From assembly GCF_020164495.1 (NCBI RefSeq), contig NZ_JAIQYZ010000007.1, forward strand, positions 62,001 to 126,000: DNA of 64,000 nt. Reading direction: 5' to 3'. Every line of letters begins with the position of its first letter. The first letter of the stretch is position 1. Under the pieces are notes generated by a model. That model saw only the letters and a list, made by a program, of their open reading frames with translations, did no database searches and was not told the origin of the DNA. The position numbers and the translations under genes are program-made. The DNA is from Psychroflexus lacisalsi. GTDB taxonomy: Bacteria; Bacteroidota; Bacteroidia; Flavobacteriales; Flavobacteriaceae. Shown piece by piece: positions 55,901-64,000 of the stretch.

Positions 55901-58897
55901 ATGAAAAGAATACTATTACTTCTTATGGGTTTAGCAGTCAACATTTTGACTGCTCAAGCCCCTAATTGGTCCCTAAACGAAAGTGATTTCGAATATTCTA
56001 TGACTCGTGTAGCATTTTTGAATGTAAATGGACAAGAGTTGTCCAATACAAATAATAAGGTTGCAGCTTTCATAAATGGTGAAATCAGAGGCGTTGCCAA
56101 TTTAGTAACTGTTTCCGGATCTTCAAGAACCTATGCTTATTTAACTGTATTTGCTAATCAAGAAAATCAGACGGTGCAATACAAAATTTATAATTCAACA
56201 ACAGGGGCCGTTGTCGATGTGCCTAAGACAGACGTATTTAAAATTAATGACCATCGAGGAGATCTGTTTCAAGCCTATAGTATAGCGAATCCAACCTTGA
56301 ACGATGATGCTGATATTTTGGATTTCGGGTTTGAAGGTGAAGAAGAATTAGAAGTTATTGTAAACGAGTCGGAAGTCACCATAACCTTAGACAGGTCCTT
56401 ATCCTTGGATGCGTTAATTGTAGATTTTCAACTCAGCGAAGGTGCTCAACTATTTTACGATGGACAAAGAGTTGAACTTGGAGCCACAATAGATTTCAAC
56501 ACTCCTAAAAATTACCAAGTACGTTCTGAAGATGAGTCATTTGTTAAAAACTGGACAGTTGGTACAGAACTGATTTTTAATAGAGATGAAGCAGTCATTA
56601 CTGCTGATGCTACACAGACTTTTACCTATGATGGGCAGCTTAAAACTGTAACGGCAAGACTGAATCATAGTGAAACCACTTTGAACTATTCACCTCAGCA
56701 AGGCTATACCGACGCCGGGACTTATCCTATTACAGTAAGTGCTAGTCAAACGGACAATTATCTTGCAGCTTCTAAAAGTGTAAACCTGGTTATTGATAAA
56801 GCCGACATCACGGGAGTTACTTTTGAAGGTAGTAGCTTTACTTATGATGGGACTGCGAAAACTATCCAGGTAAACGGTCTCCCGGAAGGTGCCACTGTGA
56901 GCTATGTCAATAACAATAAGACCAGCGCAGGAATCTACGAAGTTATCGCCACTGTAAGAAAAGATAACTTTAATGATTTGGAATTATCTGCCGAACTCTT
57001 GATCAATAAAGCTGAAGCTACATTAACTGCAGATGCAATTCAGACTTTCACCTATGATGGAAACCTTAAAAATGTAACAGCGAGTCTAAATCATACTGAA
57101 ACTATTTTGAGCTTTGCGCCACAGCAGGGATTTACCAACGCGGGAATTTATACAATAACTGTGGTTTCAGCGGAAACCAAAAATTATGAACCCGTAAGCA
57201 AAAGTGTGCAGCTAGTGATTAATAAATCCCCTCAAGCCATTACTTTTGAAGGTGGTAGCTTTACTTATGATGGAAATCCAAAAACTATCGAAGTAAGCAA
57301 TCTTCCTGAAGGAGCTACTGTAAGTTATGTCAATAACGGCAAAATCAATGCTGGAAGCTATTTAGTCTCTGCCACTGTTAGCCAAGACAACTTTAATGAT
57401 CTAGAAATATCTGCTGGACTAATTATCAATAAAGCGGTTGCCACAATCACAGCAGACGCTACACAGACCTTTACCTATGACGGAGAAGTCAAAAATGTGA
57501 CCGCAAGTCTGAATCATAGTGAAACTGAACTGACTTATTCTCCACAACAAGGATATATAAACGTAGATTCCTACCCTGTCACTGTCATTGCAGCTGAATC
57601 GGTAAACTACCTATCAACTTCCAAAAGCGTGAGACTCGTCATTGAACCCGCAGCACAGGAAGGACTTGTATTCAATGATAAAAGCTTTACCTATGATACT
57701 ACTATTAAATCACTGGAAGTAACAGGGCAAGCAGATGGTTCCACTGTGGTTTATGAAAATAACAATCAAACAGATGTAGGAAGCTATGTGGTAATAGCAA
57801 CGATAACCCATCCTAACTTTACAGATATAGTTTTGGAAGCCATGCTAAGCATTGCTAAAGCACCTCAAACTATAACATTCGGTGCTTTAGCAATACGTAA
57901 TTCAGAAACCGATCCAGATTTTCAATTGGATGCCATAGCTTCATCGGGCCTTGAAATCACTTATTCGTTCAGCTATACCTCTGCACAACCAGCAGCGACA
58001 GTTTCTCCTTCTGGTTTTGTAGAACTACAGACTTCGGGACAAATTCAAATCACCGCTTTACAAGCTGGAAATAGCAATTACCTGGAAGCAACAGCTATTG
58101 AGCGCACCTTGAATGTTAATAGTTCTAATGCAGCAGCATTGAGCATTACCATCGACGGGCAGATTTTCAATAATCCTGGAGAACAGGTCTATTATTTGAT
58201 CGATTGCGATAAGACAGTTTCTTCAGTCGATGTATCCATCCAAACTGAACCTAATACTCAGATAAATACTGGAAACAGCCTTACCATTGCTTCTCCAGAT
58301 CAAGGAATTTACCGTCAGGAAGTTGTGGTAACTTCTCAAGATGGGATTCAAACCAGAACTTATATGGTAATAGTAGAAAAGGCTTTTGATTTTAACGCGA
58401 TCATCGTTCAAAAATATAATAATACACTTGTGGTCAATAACAACCCGAGCACGAACGGTGGCTATATCTTTGTAGCCTATGAATGGTTTAAAAACGGGAA
58501 TAGTGTGGGAAAAAAGCAGGCTTATTCCGAAGGAAATCGAGCGACCGATCTTCTCGATCCTAATGCCAGCTACATGGTAAAAATGACAACAGAGGATGGG
58601 GATATTCTTCAAACTTGTGAAACCAGAATTCAATTAAAAAGCAGTTTCTCCATGGTAATTGCAGAAAATCCAATAGCACAGGGGGCCAAATTAAATGTGA
58701 TGGCAGATTATCCATCTAGCGAACTCAAAGGAGCGGTTTACCAAATTTACTCTGCAGATGGAAGACTTTTAAAAAGCCAACCTGTTAATGGTTATCATAC
58801 TAGTATAGATATTTCTGGCCACCTATCTACAGGAATGTACAGGCTTATATTGGTAACTCCACAACGCAGAGTAGCTAAAAACTTTATCAAAAACTAA
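55901..58897 (+). CDS. MBG-repeat surface protein with T9SS sorting tail
   Basis: Protein of 998 residues. Signal peptide to LTAQAP, the PNWSLNESDFEYSM module (about 20-130) also found in the giant neighbour, a DUF5018-like domain (about 137-222), then three A-B pairs of MBG-type repeats (about 230-650). Unit A has ADATQTFTYDG...LNHSET...PQQGY; unit B has FEGSSFTYDG...LPEGATVSYVNN. After an ITFGALA domain (about 653-740) and a cadherin-like domain (about 744-825), a T9SS tail closes it (about 915-998; GAVYQIYSADGRLL, YRLILVTPQRRVAKNFIKN in pieces). It is probably a rod-like stalk. It begins 8 bases after the giant gene. Confidence 0.9.
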   Translation: MKRILLLLMGLAVNILTAQAPNWSLNESDFEYSMTRVAFLNVNGQELSNTNNKVAAFINGEIRGVANLVTVSGSSRTYAYLTVFANQENQTVQYKIYNSTTGAVVDVPKTDVFKINDHRGDLFQAYSIANPTLNDDADILDFGFEGEEELEVIVNESEVTITLDRSLSLDALIVDFQLSEGAQLFYDGQRVELGATIDFNTPKNYQVRSEDESFVKNWTVGTELIFNRDEAVITADATQTFTYDGQLKTVTARLNHSETTLNYSPQQGYTDAGTYPITVSASQTDNYLAASKSVNLVIDKADITGVTFEGSSFTYDGTAKTIQVNGLPEGATVSYVNNNKTSAGIYEVIATVRKDNFNDLELSAELLINKAEATLTADAIQTFTYDGNLKNVTASLNHTETILSFAPQQGFTNAGIYTITVVSAETKNYEPVSKSVQLVINKSPQAITFEGGSFTYDGNPKTIEVSNLPEGATVSYVNNGKINAGSYLVSATVSQDNFNDLEISAGLIINKAVATITADATQTFTYDGEVKNVTASLNHSETELTYSPQQGYINVDSYPVTVIAAESVNYLSTSKSVRLVIEPAAQEGLVFNDKSFTYDTTIKSLEVTGQADGSTVVYENNNQTDVGSYVVIATITHPNFTDIVLEAMLSIAKAPQTITFGALAIRNSETDPDFQLDAIASSGLEITYSFSYTSAQPAATVSPSGFVELQTSGQIQITALQAGNSNYLEATAIERTLNVNSSNAAALSITIDGQIFNNPGEQVYYLIDCDKTVSSVDVSIQTEPNTQINTGNSLTIASPDQGIYRQEVVVTSQDGIQTRTYMVIVEKAFDFNAIIVQKYNNTLVVNNNPSTNGGYIFVAYEWFKNGNSVGKKQAYSEGNRATDLLDPNASYMVKMTTEDGDILQTCETRIQLKSSFSMVIAENPIAQGAKLNVMADYPSSELKGAVYQIYSADGRLLKSQPVNGYHTSIDISGHLSTGMYRLILVTPQRRVAKNFIKN

Positions 58898-58909
58898 GAA
58901 CCATCTATA

Positions 58910-59869
58910 ATGACTATACTATATAAAATATTAAAACAACTGGCTTCAAGGAAAAAGCAATGGAATATAGTAACCCTATTTCCAGGAAGCCTTATTGCTA
59001 TTTTGATCTTAACGAATCCGACGTGCAAGGCTCAAACAGATCTAAGCTTTTCAGTAGGTCTTCAAATGAATTTTGCGGAGATAGAACTAGAGACTTCAGA
59101 ATTTGAAAGCTCTTTCAAAGACGGAGCTGGTATTATAGTAGGTATCTCAAAAGGATTAAATGAAACCTGGAGCCTTCACTCTGGGGTAGGTTTCAACTAT
59201 TTTGAGGCCGGTAATAGTATCAACACGTACTCCAGCGCTGAGGATGCTATTGACATGGATAGAGAAGCTTTTGAATTTCGCTATTCTGCTTCCAATTATT
59301 CTGAAACGCAAAAGTTGACTGCTGTAAGTATCCCTATAGCGATACAATACGAATCTTTCGGAGAAGTGCGTTTTTATTCAAAAATAGGTGCGGAAGCCAA
59401 CGTTTTTATTAATGAAAAATCCGATGCTAGAGCTTCAAGTTTAACCACTTCAGGTTTTTTTCCCAGATTTAATGCGGTACTAGACGGTCCTGAATTTGCA
59501 GGATTTGGAACCTATGCTAATCAGAAATTCAATGAGAAAGATTTGAATATAAAAAGCAGTTTCAATGCCTTTCTTGAGTTGGGTGTAAAACAAATTTACC
59601 CGTCTGGAAACGCTTTATACGTAGGTGGATTTTTCAAATATGGATTGAATGATATTTCAAATGGAGAAGAATCTAATGGACTAATAAGCTACAATTCAGA
59701 AAACCCTGTAGACTTCCGCTCTACTTCTGTATTGAATGCACTAAAAAATCCACAAGACGGATCTGAGAGGATTTCTACTAAAGCTAATTTTCACTTTTTT
59801 GGTATAACATTGAGATATGAATTTGATCTTCAATTCTTAAAACCTACCGTAAAAGAAAGTAAAGATTAA
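58910..59869 (+). CDS. Outer-membrane beta-barrel protein of the surface operon
   Basis: Protein of 319 residues, 12 bases after the MBG gene. A long N-terminus (about 25 residues) precedes a hydrophobic segment and a signal end at TCKAQT. The mature chain is a beta-barrel of PorT-like type: SFSVGLQMNFAEIELE, GIIVGISKGLNETWSLHSGVGFNYFE, VRFYSKIGAEANVFI, NALYVGGFFKYGLND, and a final FFGITLRYEF. It does not show PorP/SprF sequence features. The pairing of a giant T9SS protein with an outer-membrane barrel suggests that it anchors or helps to present the two surface proteins. Last gene of the operon. Confidence 0.85.
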   Translation: MTILYKILKQLASRKKQWNIVTLFPGSLIAILILTNPTCKAQTDLSFSVGLQMNFAEIELETSEFESSFKDGAGIIVGISKGLNETWSLHSGVGFNYFEAGNSINTYSSAEDAIDMDREAFEFRYSASNYSETQKLTAVSIPIAIQYESFGEVRFYSKIGAEANVFINEKSDARASSLTTSGFFPRFNAVLDGPEFAGFGTYANQKFNEKDLNIKSSFNAFLELGVKQIYPSGNALYVGGFFKYGLNDISNGEESNGLISYNSENPVDFRSTSVLNALKNPQDGSERISTKANFHFFGITLRYEFDLQFLKPTVKESKD

Positions 59870-59971
59870 AAATTTATTTCTAAAAGAGTTTAAGTATAGA
59901 AACTTTCTCTTATGATTATGGTATTCATTTAATTTCTAGTTAGACTTTATCTAATTATATAATCTAATTAA

Positions 59972-60012
59972 TTTTTAAGACCTTTCAATAAACTGAAAGG
60001 TCTTAATTTTTT
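59972..60012 (+). terminator. Terminator of the surface operon
   Basis: AAGACCTTTCA and TGAAAGGTCTT pair around ATAAAC, followed by AATTTTTT, about 100 bases past the last stop. Confidence 0.92.
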
Positions 60013-60069
60013 ATATAAAGCATTAGCAACAGCATGAGGTTAACTAAGTCCAGAACGATACCAAACAAG

Positions 60070-60097
60070 AAATCCAATGCTTTCACATTGGATTTTT
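60070..60097 (-). terminator. Terminator of the flavin reductase gene
   Basis: AAATCCAATG and CATTGGATTT pair around CTTTCA, with T and A runs on both sides. Lies about 20 bases after the flavin reductase stop on the minus strand; the plus side would back up the surface-operon terminator. Confidence 0.8.
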
Positions 60098-60117
60098 AAT
60101 TGATTATGTACTATATA

Positions 60118-60618
60118 CTAGACCTCAGCTTTGTCTTTTGTATATTCCGTTGGTAGCTGCATCGTACATAAAGCTTTTTTGTCTTTATGGATTTCTTCAT
60201 TGATGACTTCTCCGAAATAAACGGTGTGATCTCCTACATTTTGACTTCCAACGACTTTACAAGTTAGGTATCCAAGCGTATCTTCTATAATAACCTGATC
60301 GTTTTGTTTTGTGAAAGGGACTCCATTTATTTTACCATCTTCAATGGTAGATTTAATTCCAAATTTCTTCACATACTCTTTGTGATCTTCAGAAAGTAAA
60401 TGGATCGTAAAATGCTCGCTGTAGTTAATAGTTTCGTTTAGATCGCTTTTTTGACCGACAGAAACAGAAACGACCTCTGGTGAAAAAGAAACTTGTGAAA
60501 CCCAATTTACAGTTCCTGCCGCTATGTAATCCTTATCTCGTGTTTCTAAATTCTCAGATTTTTTTAGGGCTGTAAGAATGTAGTATCCGTAAGTAAATTT
60601 ATGTGTTAGTTTGCTCAT
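60118..60618 (-). CDS. Flavin reductase family protein (DIM6/NTAB)
   Basis: FMN-binding split-barrel protein of 166 residues. The flavin site is read in VNWVSQVSFSPEVVSVSVGQKS (about 36-57, split as NWVSQVSFSPEVV) and FTIHLLSEDHKEYVKKFG (about 73-90), with VGSQNVGDHTVYFGEV near the end, typical for the flavin reductase domain. It either supplies reduced flavin to a monooxygenase or is a plain flavoprotein; no partner is adjacent. Cytoplasmic, monocistronic. Confidence 0.88.
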   Translation of the reverse strand: MSKLTHKFTYGYYILTALKKSENLETRDKDYIAAGTVNWVSQVSFSPEVVSVSVGQKSDLNETINYSEHFTIHLLSEDHKEYVKKFGIKSTIEDGKINGVPFTKQNDQVIIEDTLGYLTCKVVGSQNVGDHTVYFGEVINEEIHKDKKALCTMQLPTEYTKDKAEV

Positions 60619-60937
60619 AATTTGTTTGAATTTAATTTAGTAAAATATAATTCCGTAAGATGTTTTATGTCAACTAATAGAGTTTCCAATTAAAAAACTC
60701 AATATAATTCAACATCTACAATTTTAAAATTAAAGGAAATAAGAGAGTATCGCTGTTAAAGAAATGGCAAGATTATAAGTGGGCAGTTAATAAAATCGAT
60801 TGAAGCCGTAAGGATAAAATTTGGCAGTATGCCCCTATTACAACTAATGATTAAGTTAATAACCTTATCATGCAATCACTTTTTTCAAAAATTAAAGGTC
60901 TTTATTAATTCACTAGTTAAAGTCTTAAATTTGATTT
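60619..60937. other. Spacer between flavin reductase and MntP-like genes
   Basis: About 320 bases between divergent genes, A+T rich. I looked for the yybP-ykoY manganese riboswitch core in front of the transporter and did not find it. No tRNA, repeat or clear promoter pair is visible. Confidence 0.5.
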
Positions 60938-61492
60938 ATGAATACAATTGAACTTTTCCTCTTAGCAATTGTAATCGCGTCCAACACTCTATCTTTTTCG
61001 TTTGGGCTAGGTGCATTGGACACTAAAAAATACCACTTGAGGATTGTTATCATTTTTGTTCTTATAGAATTTACTGTTCCTCTCGTAGGTTTATATATCG
61101 GTCAATTTGTAAGTTCATTTATAGAAAGCTATTCCAAAATAATTGGAGGTTTGATTTTGGCAGGTTTTGGAATTTATACTATCATTTCTGCTTACAGAAC
61201 TAAAAAACAAAGGCAAGACTCTTTGGAGTTTATCACTTCCATCAGAGGTTTACTGCTCGTGGCACTAGGACTGAGCCCGGATAAGCTTCTCGTTGGATTC
61301 AGTCTTGGTCTCGCCGGGGTTTCTCCATTAAAACTAGCGTCTATTATCGCCTTCTTTTCTGGTTTATTTTCGTTTATTGGACTGAAGACTGGAAAGTATG
61401 TGAAAGAAAAATTTGGCGAATACGTTCAGGTCTTCGCCGGCAGTGTTTTAATTGTTTTGGCTGTCATTAATTTTCTAGGCATGCCTTTTTAA
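60938..61492 (+). CDS. MntP-like membrane transporter, divergent
   Basis: Protein of 184 residues with six hydrophobic helices and the two-fold repeat layout of MntP manganese exporters. In the second half the conserved acidic residue is present (LGLSPDKLLVGFSLGLAG, Asp about 110). In the first half, where MntP has SMDAFA, the protein reads IASNTLSFSFGLGAL, so the first acidic residue is replaced by Asn. This weakens the assignment to manganese export; other ions are possible. It stands alone between an A+T-rich spacer and a convergent peptidase gene. Confidence 0.72.
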   Translation: MNTIELFLLAIVIASNTLSFSFGLGALDTKKYHLRIVIIFVLIEFTVPLVGLYIGQFVSSFIESYSKIIGGLILAGFGIYTIISAYRTKKQRQDSLEFITSIRGLLLVALGLSPDKLLVGFSLGLAGVSPLKLASIIAFFSGLFSFIGLKTGKYVKEKFGEYVQVFAGSVLIVLAVINFLGMPF

Positions 61493-61535
61493 TCTTTTCA
61501 AAAAGATGACCTATTTATACATGTTGAATTAAATG

Positions 61536-61570
61536 AAAGGGATTGAAATTTTAAGTTGCAATCCCTTTTA
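61536..61570. terminator. Terminator between converging genes
   Basis: AAAGGGATTG and CAATCCCTTT pair around a 13-base loop, followed by T and A on the plus strand. Serves the transporter gene and possibly the convergent carboxypeptidase gene. Confidence 0.75.
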
Positions 61571-61598
61571 AAGGGTGAAGAATTTTAGTAACAATTAC

Positions 61599-64000
61599 TT
61601 ACTCAGATGGAACATCGATATGCTGGCCTAAAAACAGTGCATTTAGAAACAGGCGATTGGTCCCATACCAGGACCCTCTGAAATTTGGGTTATCAGCAAA
61701 CAGAACCACTCTCCCCTTCCCTACTTTGCTGACGATTAAAGAGGCAGAAGGTTTTAGAAATTCATTTAAATTTTTATCAGTGATAAATCCATCGATATGT
61801 GGGTCGGCAGTATATTTTGCAACGGTAGCATAAGGATTTTCGCTTGGTGCAATCCAAACGCTGCTATTCCTATAGACAGGTAATTTTTCCCGCTGGTAAC
61901 CAAAAGCTAAAGGATGCGTCAAATCCAAATCAACTTCAAAAATCGCACCTCCGACGGATTGTTTTCCTATATTTTCTGAGGCCTCAACATAGGGCTTTCT
62001 TTCAATTTGCTTAGCTTTATCTATTTGCTCGTCGCTTTCTTTATCTTTCTCTTTCTCTATCAGCTTTTCTTTTACGATCTTATTTTTGATGGCCCATTCG
62101 GAAGCATTTCTTATGGTAATCAATGTATTGCCAGAACTCACCCAGTTTTTAATTTTTTCATGATCGGTAGAGTCAAGTTGTTTGTAACTCCCGGAGACCA
62201 TGACCATTGTATTGTAACGTTCCCAGTTGATGTTTTCAAAATTTCGCATAGGAATTTTACTGATGGGCATATCCACACGTGTGTCCAAAAGATGCCACAC
62301 CTCTCCGGCTTCGTAGGAAGATACACCATCTTCTATTAGCATAAATGCTTCAGGTTTATCTAAGGTATTGATATACCGGCTTCCTAAATCTACACCTGAT
62401 TTACTATATCCCGTAGTTGCAGAAGAGACTTCAACAGAATACTCATTTGCAGCATCTTTTACCAGACTGTACAAAGAATCGCCACTTATATGTTGCTGGC
62501 TCACAGGTATTACAAGTGTGCCGTAACCGAAGTCTTTTTGCTTTCCTTCAACCGGTAATGAAAAAGGCTTGAAGGCAGAAAGCACATTTGCTCCAGCATT
62601 TTGCAATCTCCACAAAAGAGCTGGCGAATTGTAATCATAACAGTCCACAAGGTAGACATAGTTCGATTTTTTAACTTCAATGTCTTTGAGTTTTAAATCT
62701 TCGCGCGTTACTTCTTTCCCTTTTTTAGCTCCTTTTTTTAGTGGAGCATATTCCAAATTGTAAAAATTGACCAGCGACCAGGCTGAAGCATCATAAAAGA
62801 CACTATCGGTGTATTCTTGATAAGTTTCGAACATGGTTTGTACCATACGGTATTGTGGCTGCTTGGCTGGAACATAATAAGCGTTCCCAGGACTAAAGGT
62901 CTTGCCTTTAGTTTTTACACTTTCTTCAAGTTCGTAGAGTTTGATACGGTGTAATAGAAGTTTATCTATAAAAGCTTTAGTTCTGTTCTCATCATAATCA
63001 TCACCAAAAACATAGCCTTCTACATTACTTTTTTCAGCATTGGAAATGGCTGATTTGAAAAATCGTTTTTGATAATCGTAAAGCAAATCCTTGTTTTCTA
63101 CTGCAGCTTTCACTGTAGCCAAACTAGATGTCAACTGATTTCTAATTGTAAAAGCAAAGGTGATTTTGCCAGTAGGTGTTTCCTGTACATGTCCTCGAGA
63201 GCTCGCCTGTTCAAACAAAATGCCCAAGCCACCTTGCAAATCTGGATATGAAGATCCATAACCCGGATAAGTGCCATCGAAAACTTCTTTGGTAAAATAA
63301 AAAGAGCCAATATCATCTAAGGCCTCTACATAATACTCAGCGAACTTATCATTTAAAGTTGTGTAATTCTCCACTGGCATGATAGGATCTTTGGAGGCAT
63401 TGGCTTTCATGGGCTCGAAAAAATAAGTGCTATTGGTTCCCATTTCATGAAAGTCTGTGACCACATTGGGATACCATTCATGATACCAATTGAGCTTCCC
63501 TCTGCTTTCTGGGTGAATGCCCAATAGCCAGTCGCGATTGAGGTCAAACCAATAATGGTTGGTTCTTCCTCCTGGCCAGCGCTCGTTATGTTCAGCATCT
63601 GCAGGATCGGCGACCAACGGGTCTCCTTTAAACATATTTGCCCATTGAGTGTGGCGGTCTCTCCCGTCTGGATTGATTGTAGGATCGATCATTATGACTG
63701 CATCACTACGGTATTTTTGAATATCAGCATGTTCTGAAGCCACCAGAATATAAGCCGACAATAATGCCGCTTCGGAACTGGATGGCTCATTACCATGCAC
63801 GTTGTAACCCAGATTGATAAAGACTGGTAACTCTGATACATCTGCGTTACTCCCCGGGACTGTCGCCAGAAGGTGTTTCTTCTGAAGTTCAGCCAGATTT
63901 TCTAAATGATCTGGATTTGAAATGTTGAGCATAACCAAAGGCCGGTGCTCGTAGCTCTTTCCGTATTGAATGATTTCAGCTCGCTCTGATACTTCTGCTA
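61599..64000 (-). CDS. M14-family zinc carboxypeptidase (partial)
   Basis: About 800 residues are visible; the N-terminus lies past the window end, as the frame is open from 63938 to 64000 without a start being needed. The zinc site has HGNEPSSSE (His and Glu, about 50 residues after the ATG at 63938), and TDFHEMGTN about 115 residues later gives the third ligand, with NPDGRDRHT between them. GILFEQASSRGH supplies the substrate-binding region. The second half (from YVYLVDCYDYNSPALL onward) looks like the class-I-glutaminase-like domain that follows the peptidase in Bacteroidota members. It is probably secreted and probably degrades peptides. Confidence 0.9.
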   Translation of the reverse strand, partial: AEVSERAEIIQYGKSYEHRPLVMLNISNPDHLENLAELQKKHLLATVPGSNADVSELPVFINLGYNVHGNEPSSSEAALLSAYILVASEHADIQKYRSDAVIMIDPTINPDGRDRHTQWANMFKGDPLVADPADAEHNERWPGGRTNHYWFDLNRDWLLGIHPESRGKLNWYHEWYPNVVTDFHEMGTNSTYFFEPMKANASKDPIMPVENYTTLNDKFAEYYVEALDDIGSFYFTKEVFDGTYPGYGSSYPDLQGGLGILFEQASSRGHVQETPTGKITFAFTIRNQLTSSLATVKAAVENKDLLYDYQKRFFKSAISNAEKSNVEGYVFGDDYDENRTKAFIDKLLLHRIKLYELEESVKTKGKTFSPGNAYYVPAKQPQYRMVQTMFETYQEYTDSVFYDASAWSLVNFYNLEYAPLKKGAKKGKEVTREDLKLKDIEVKKSNYVYLVDCYDYNSPALLWRLQNAGANVLSAFKPFSLPVEGKQKDFGYGTLVIPVSQQHISGDSLYSLVKDAANEYSVEVSSATTGYSKSGVDLGSRYINTLDKPEAFMLIEDGVSSYEAGEVWHLLDTRVDMPISKIPMRNFENINWERYNTMVMVSGSYKQLDSTDHEKIKNWVSSGNTLITIRNASEWAIKNKIVKEKLIEKEKDKESDEQIDKAKQIERKPYVEASENIGKQSVGGAIFEVDLDLTHPLAFGYQREKLPVYRNSSVWIAPSENPYATVAKYTADPHIDGFITDKNLNEFLKPSASLIVSKVGKGRVVLFADNPNFRGSWYGTNRLFLNALFLGQHIDVPSE

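Noticed and set aside
56592-57850. CRISPR-like or satellite repeats
   Set aside because: The periodicity is in the protein: units of about 70 codons in a continuous reading frame with codon-level divergence.
60619-60937. Manganese (yybP-ykoY) riboswitch before the MntP-like gene
   Set aside because: The conserved core of that riboswitch is not visible on the plus strand.

Overview
The window is a piece of chromosome from a low-G+C member of the Bacteroidota, most probably a marine-type Flavobacteriaceae. The evidence is type IX secretion (T9SS) sorting tails, GLPGLI, DUF4837, DUF4301 and DUF2490 family proteins, TonB receptors with carboxypeptidase-regulatory N-termini, Bacteroidota -7 promoter boxes (TAnnTTTG), and the rplM-rpsI-rpsB-tsf-pyrH-frr order. 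No prophage, transposase or CRISPR array was seen. The species cannot be named from this sequence.

Layout. 0-4.4 kb: minus-strand translation and UMP-kinase block. 4.5-6.3 kb: small lipoproteins and a membrane Zn-peptidase. 6.4-11.5 kb: polyamine cluster (arginine decarboxylase, agmatinase, a deoxyhypusine-synthase-like enzyme that is a good homospermidine-synthase candidate, and a GNAT-nitrilase fusion). 11.8-17 kb: an uncharacterised envelope operon (MORN protein, DUF2490 protein, MORN-like coiled-coil protein) behind an rRNA/tRNA pseudouridine synthase, then a small beta-barrel. 17.2-21.5 kb: DUF4304 and DUF4837 genes, then a TonB receptor behind a TPP riboswitch, so a thiamine(-precursor) receptor. 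21.6-24.2 kb: PEP carboxylase with a one-base frameshift. 24.3-30.3 kb: FAD oxidoreductase, ArfB, DUF4301, NadR-type kinase, PnuC and thiamine-binding protein, acyl-CoA dehydrogenase. 30.4-40.2 kb: anmK, a TonB-receptor/GLPGLI pair, an amino-acid dehydrogenase, exbB-exbD-tonB-folC, two valine tRNAs.

40.7-59.9 kb is the most distinctive part. A lipoprotein gene carries an in-frame stop inside its signal peptide. It is followed by a two-component system (propeller-sensor histidine kinase plus LytTR regulator). Divergently transcribed from that is a four-gene surface operon: a secreted phage-collar-domain protein, a 2865-residue LamG protein with a T9SS tail, a 998-residue MBG-repeat protein with a T9SS tail, and an outer-membrane beta-barrel. 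Between regulator and operon lie two exact 10-bp direct repeats 21 bp apart, just upstream of a -7 box. This is the geometry of LytTR-regulator sites, so the system is probably a self-contained regulated surface apparatus. 60-64 kb holds a flavin reductase, a divergent MntP-like transporter, and an M14 carboxypeptidase that runs off the end.

Functional links. ExbB/ExbD/TonB would energise the two TonB-type receptors. The riboswitch receptor and the PnuC/thiamine-binding/kinase cluster 6 kb away may be two halves of one vitamin-uptake route. Two genes (ppc and the 40.7-kb lipoprotein) carry single-base lesions that are either true inactivation or sequencing errors.
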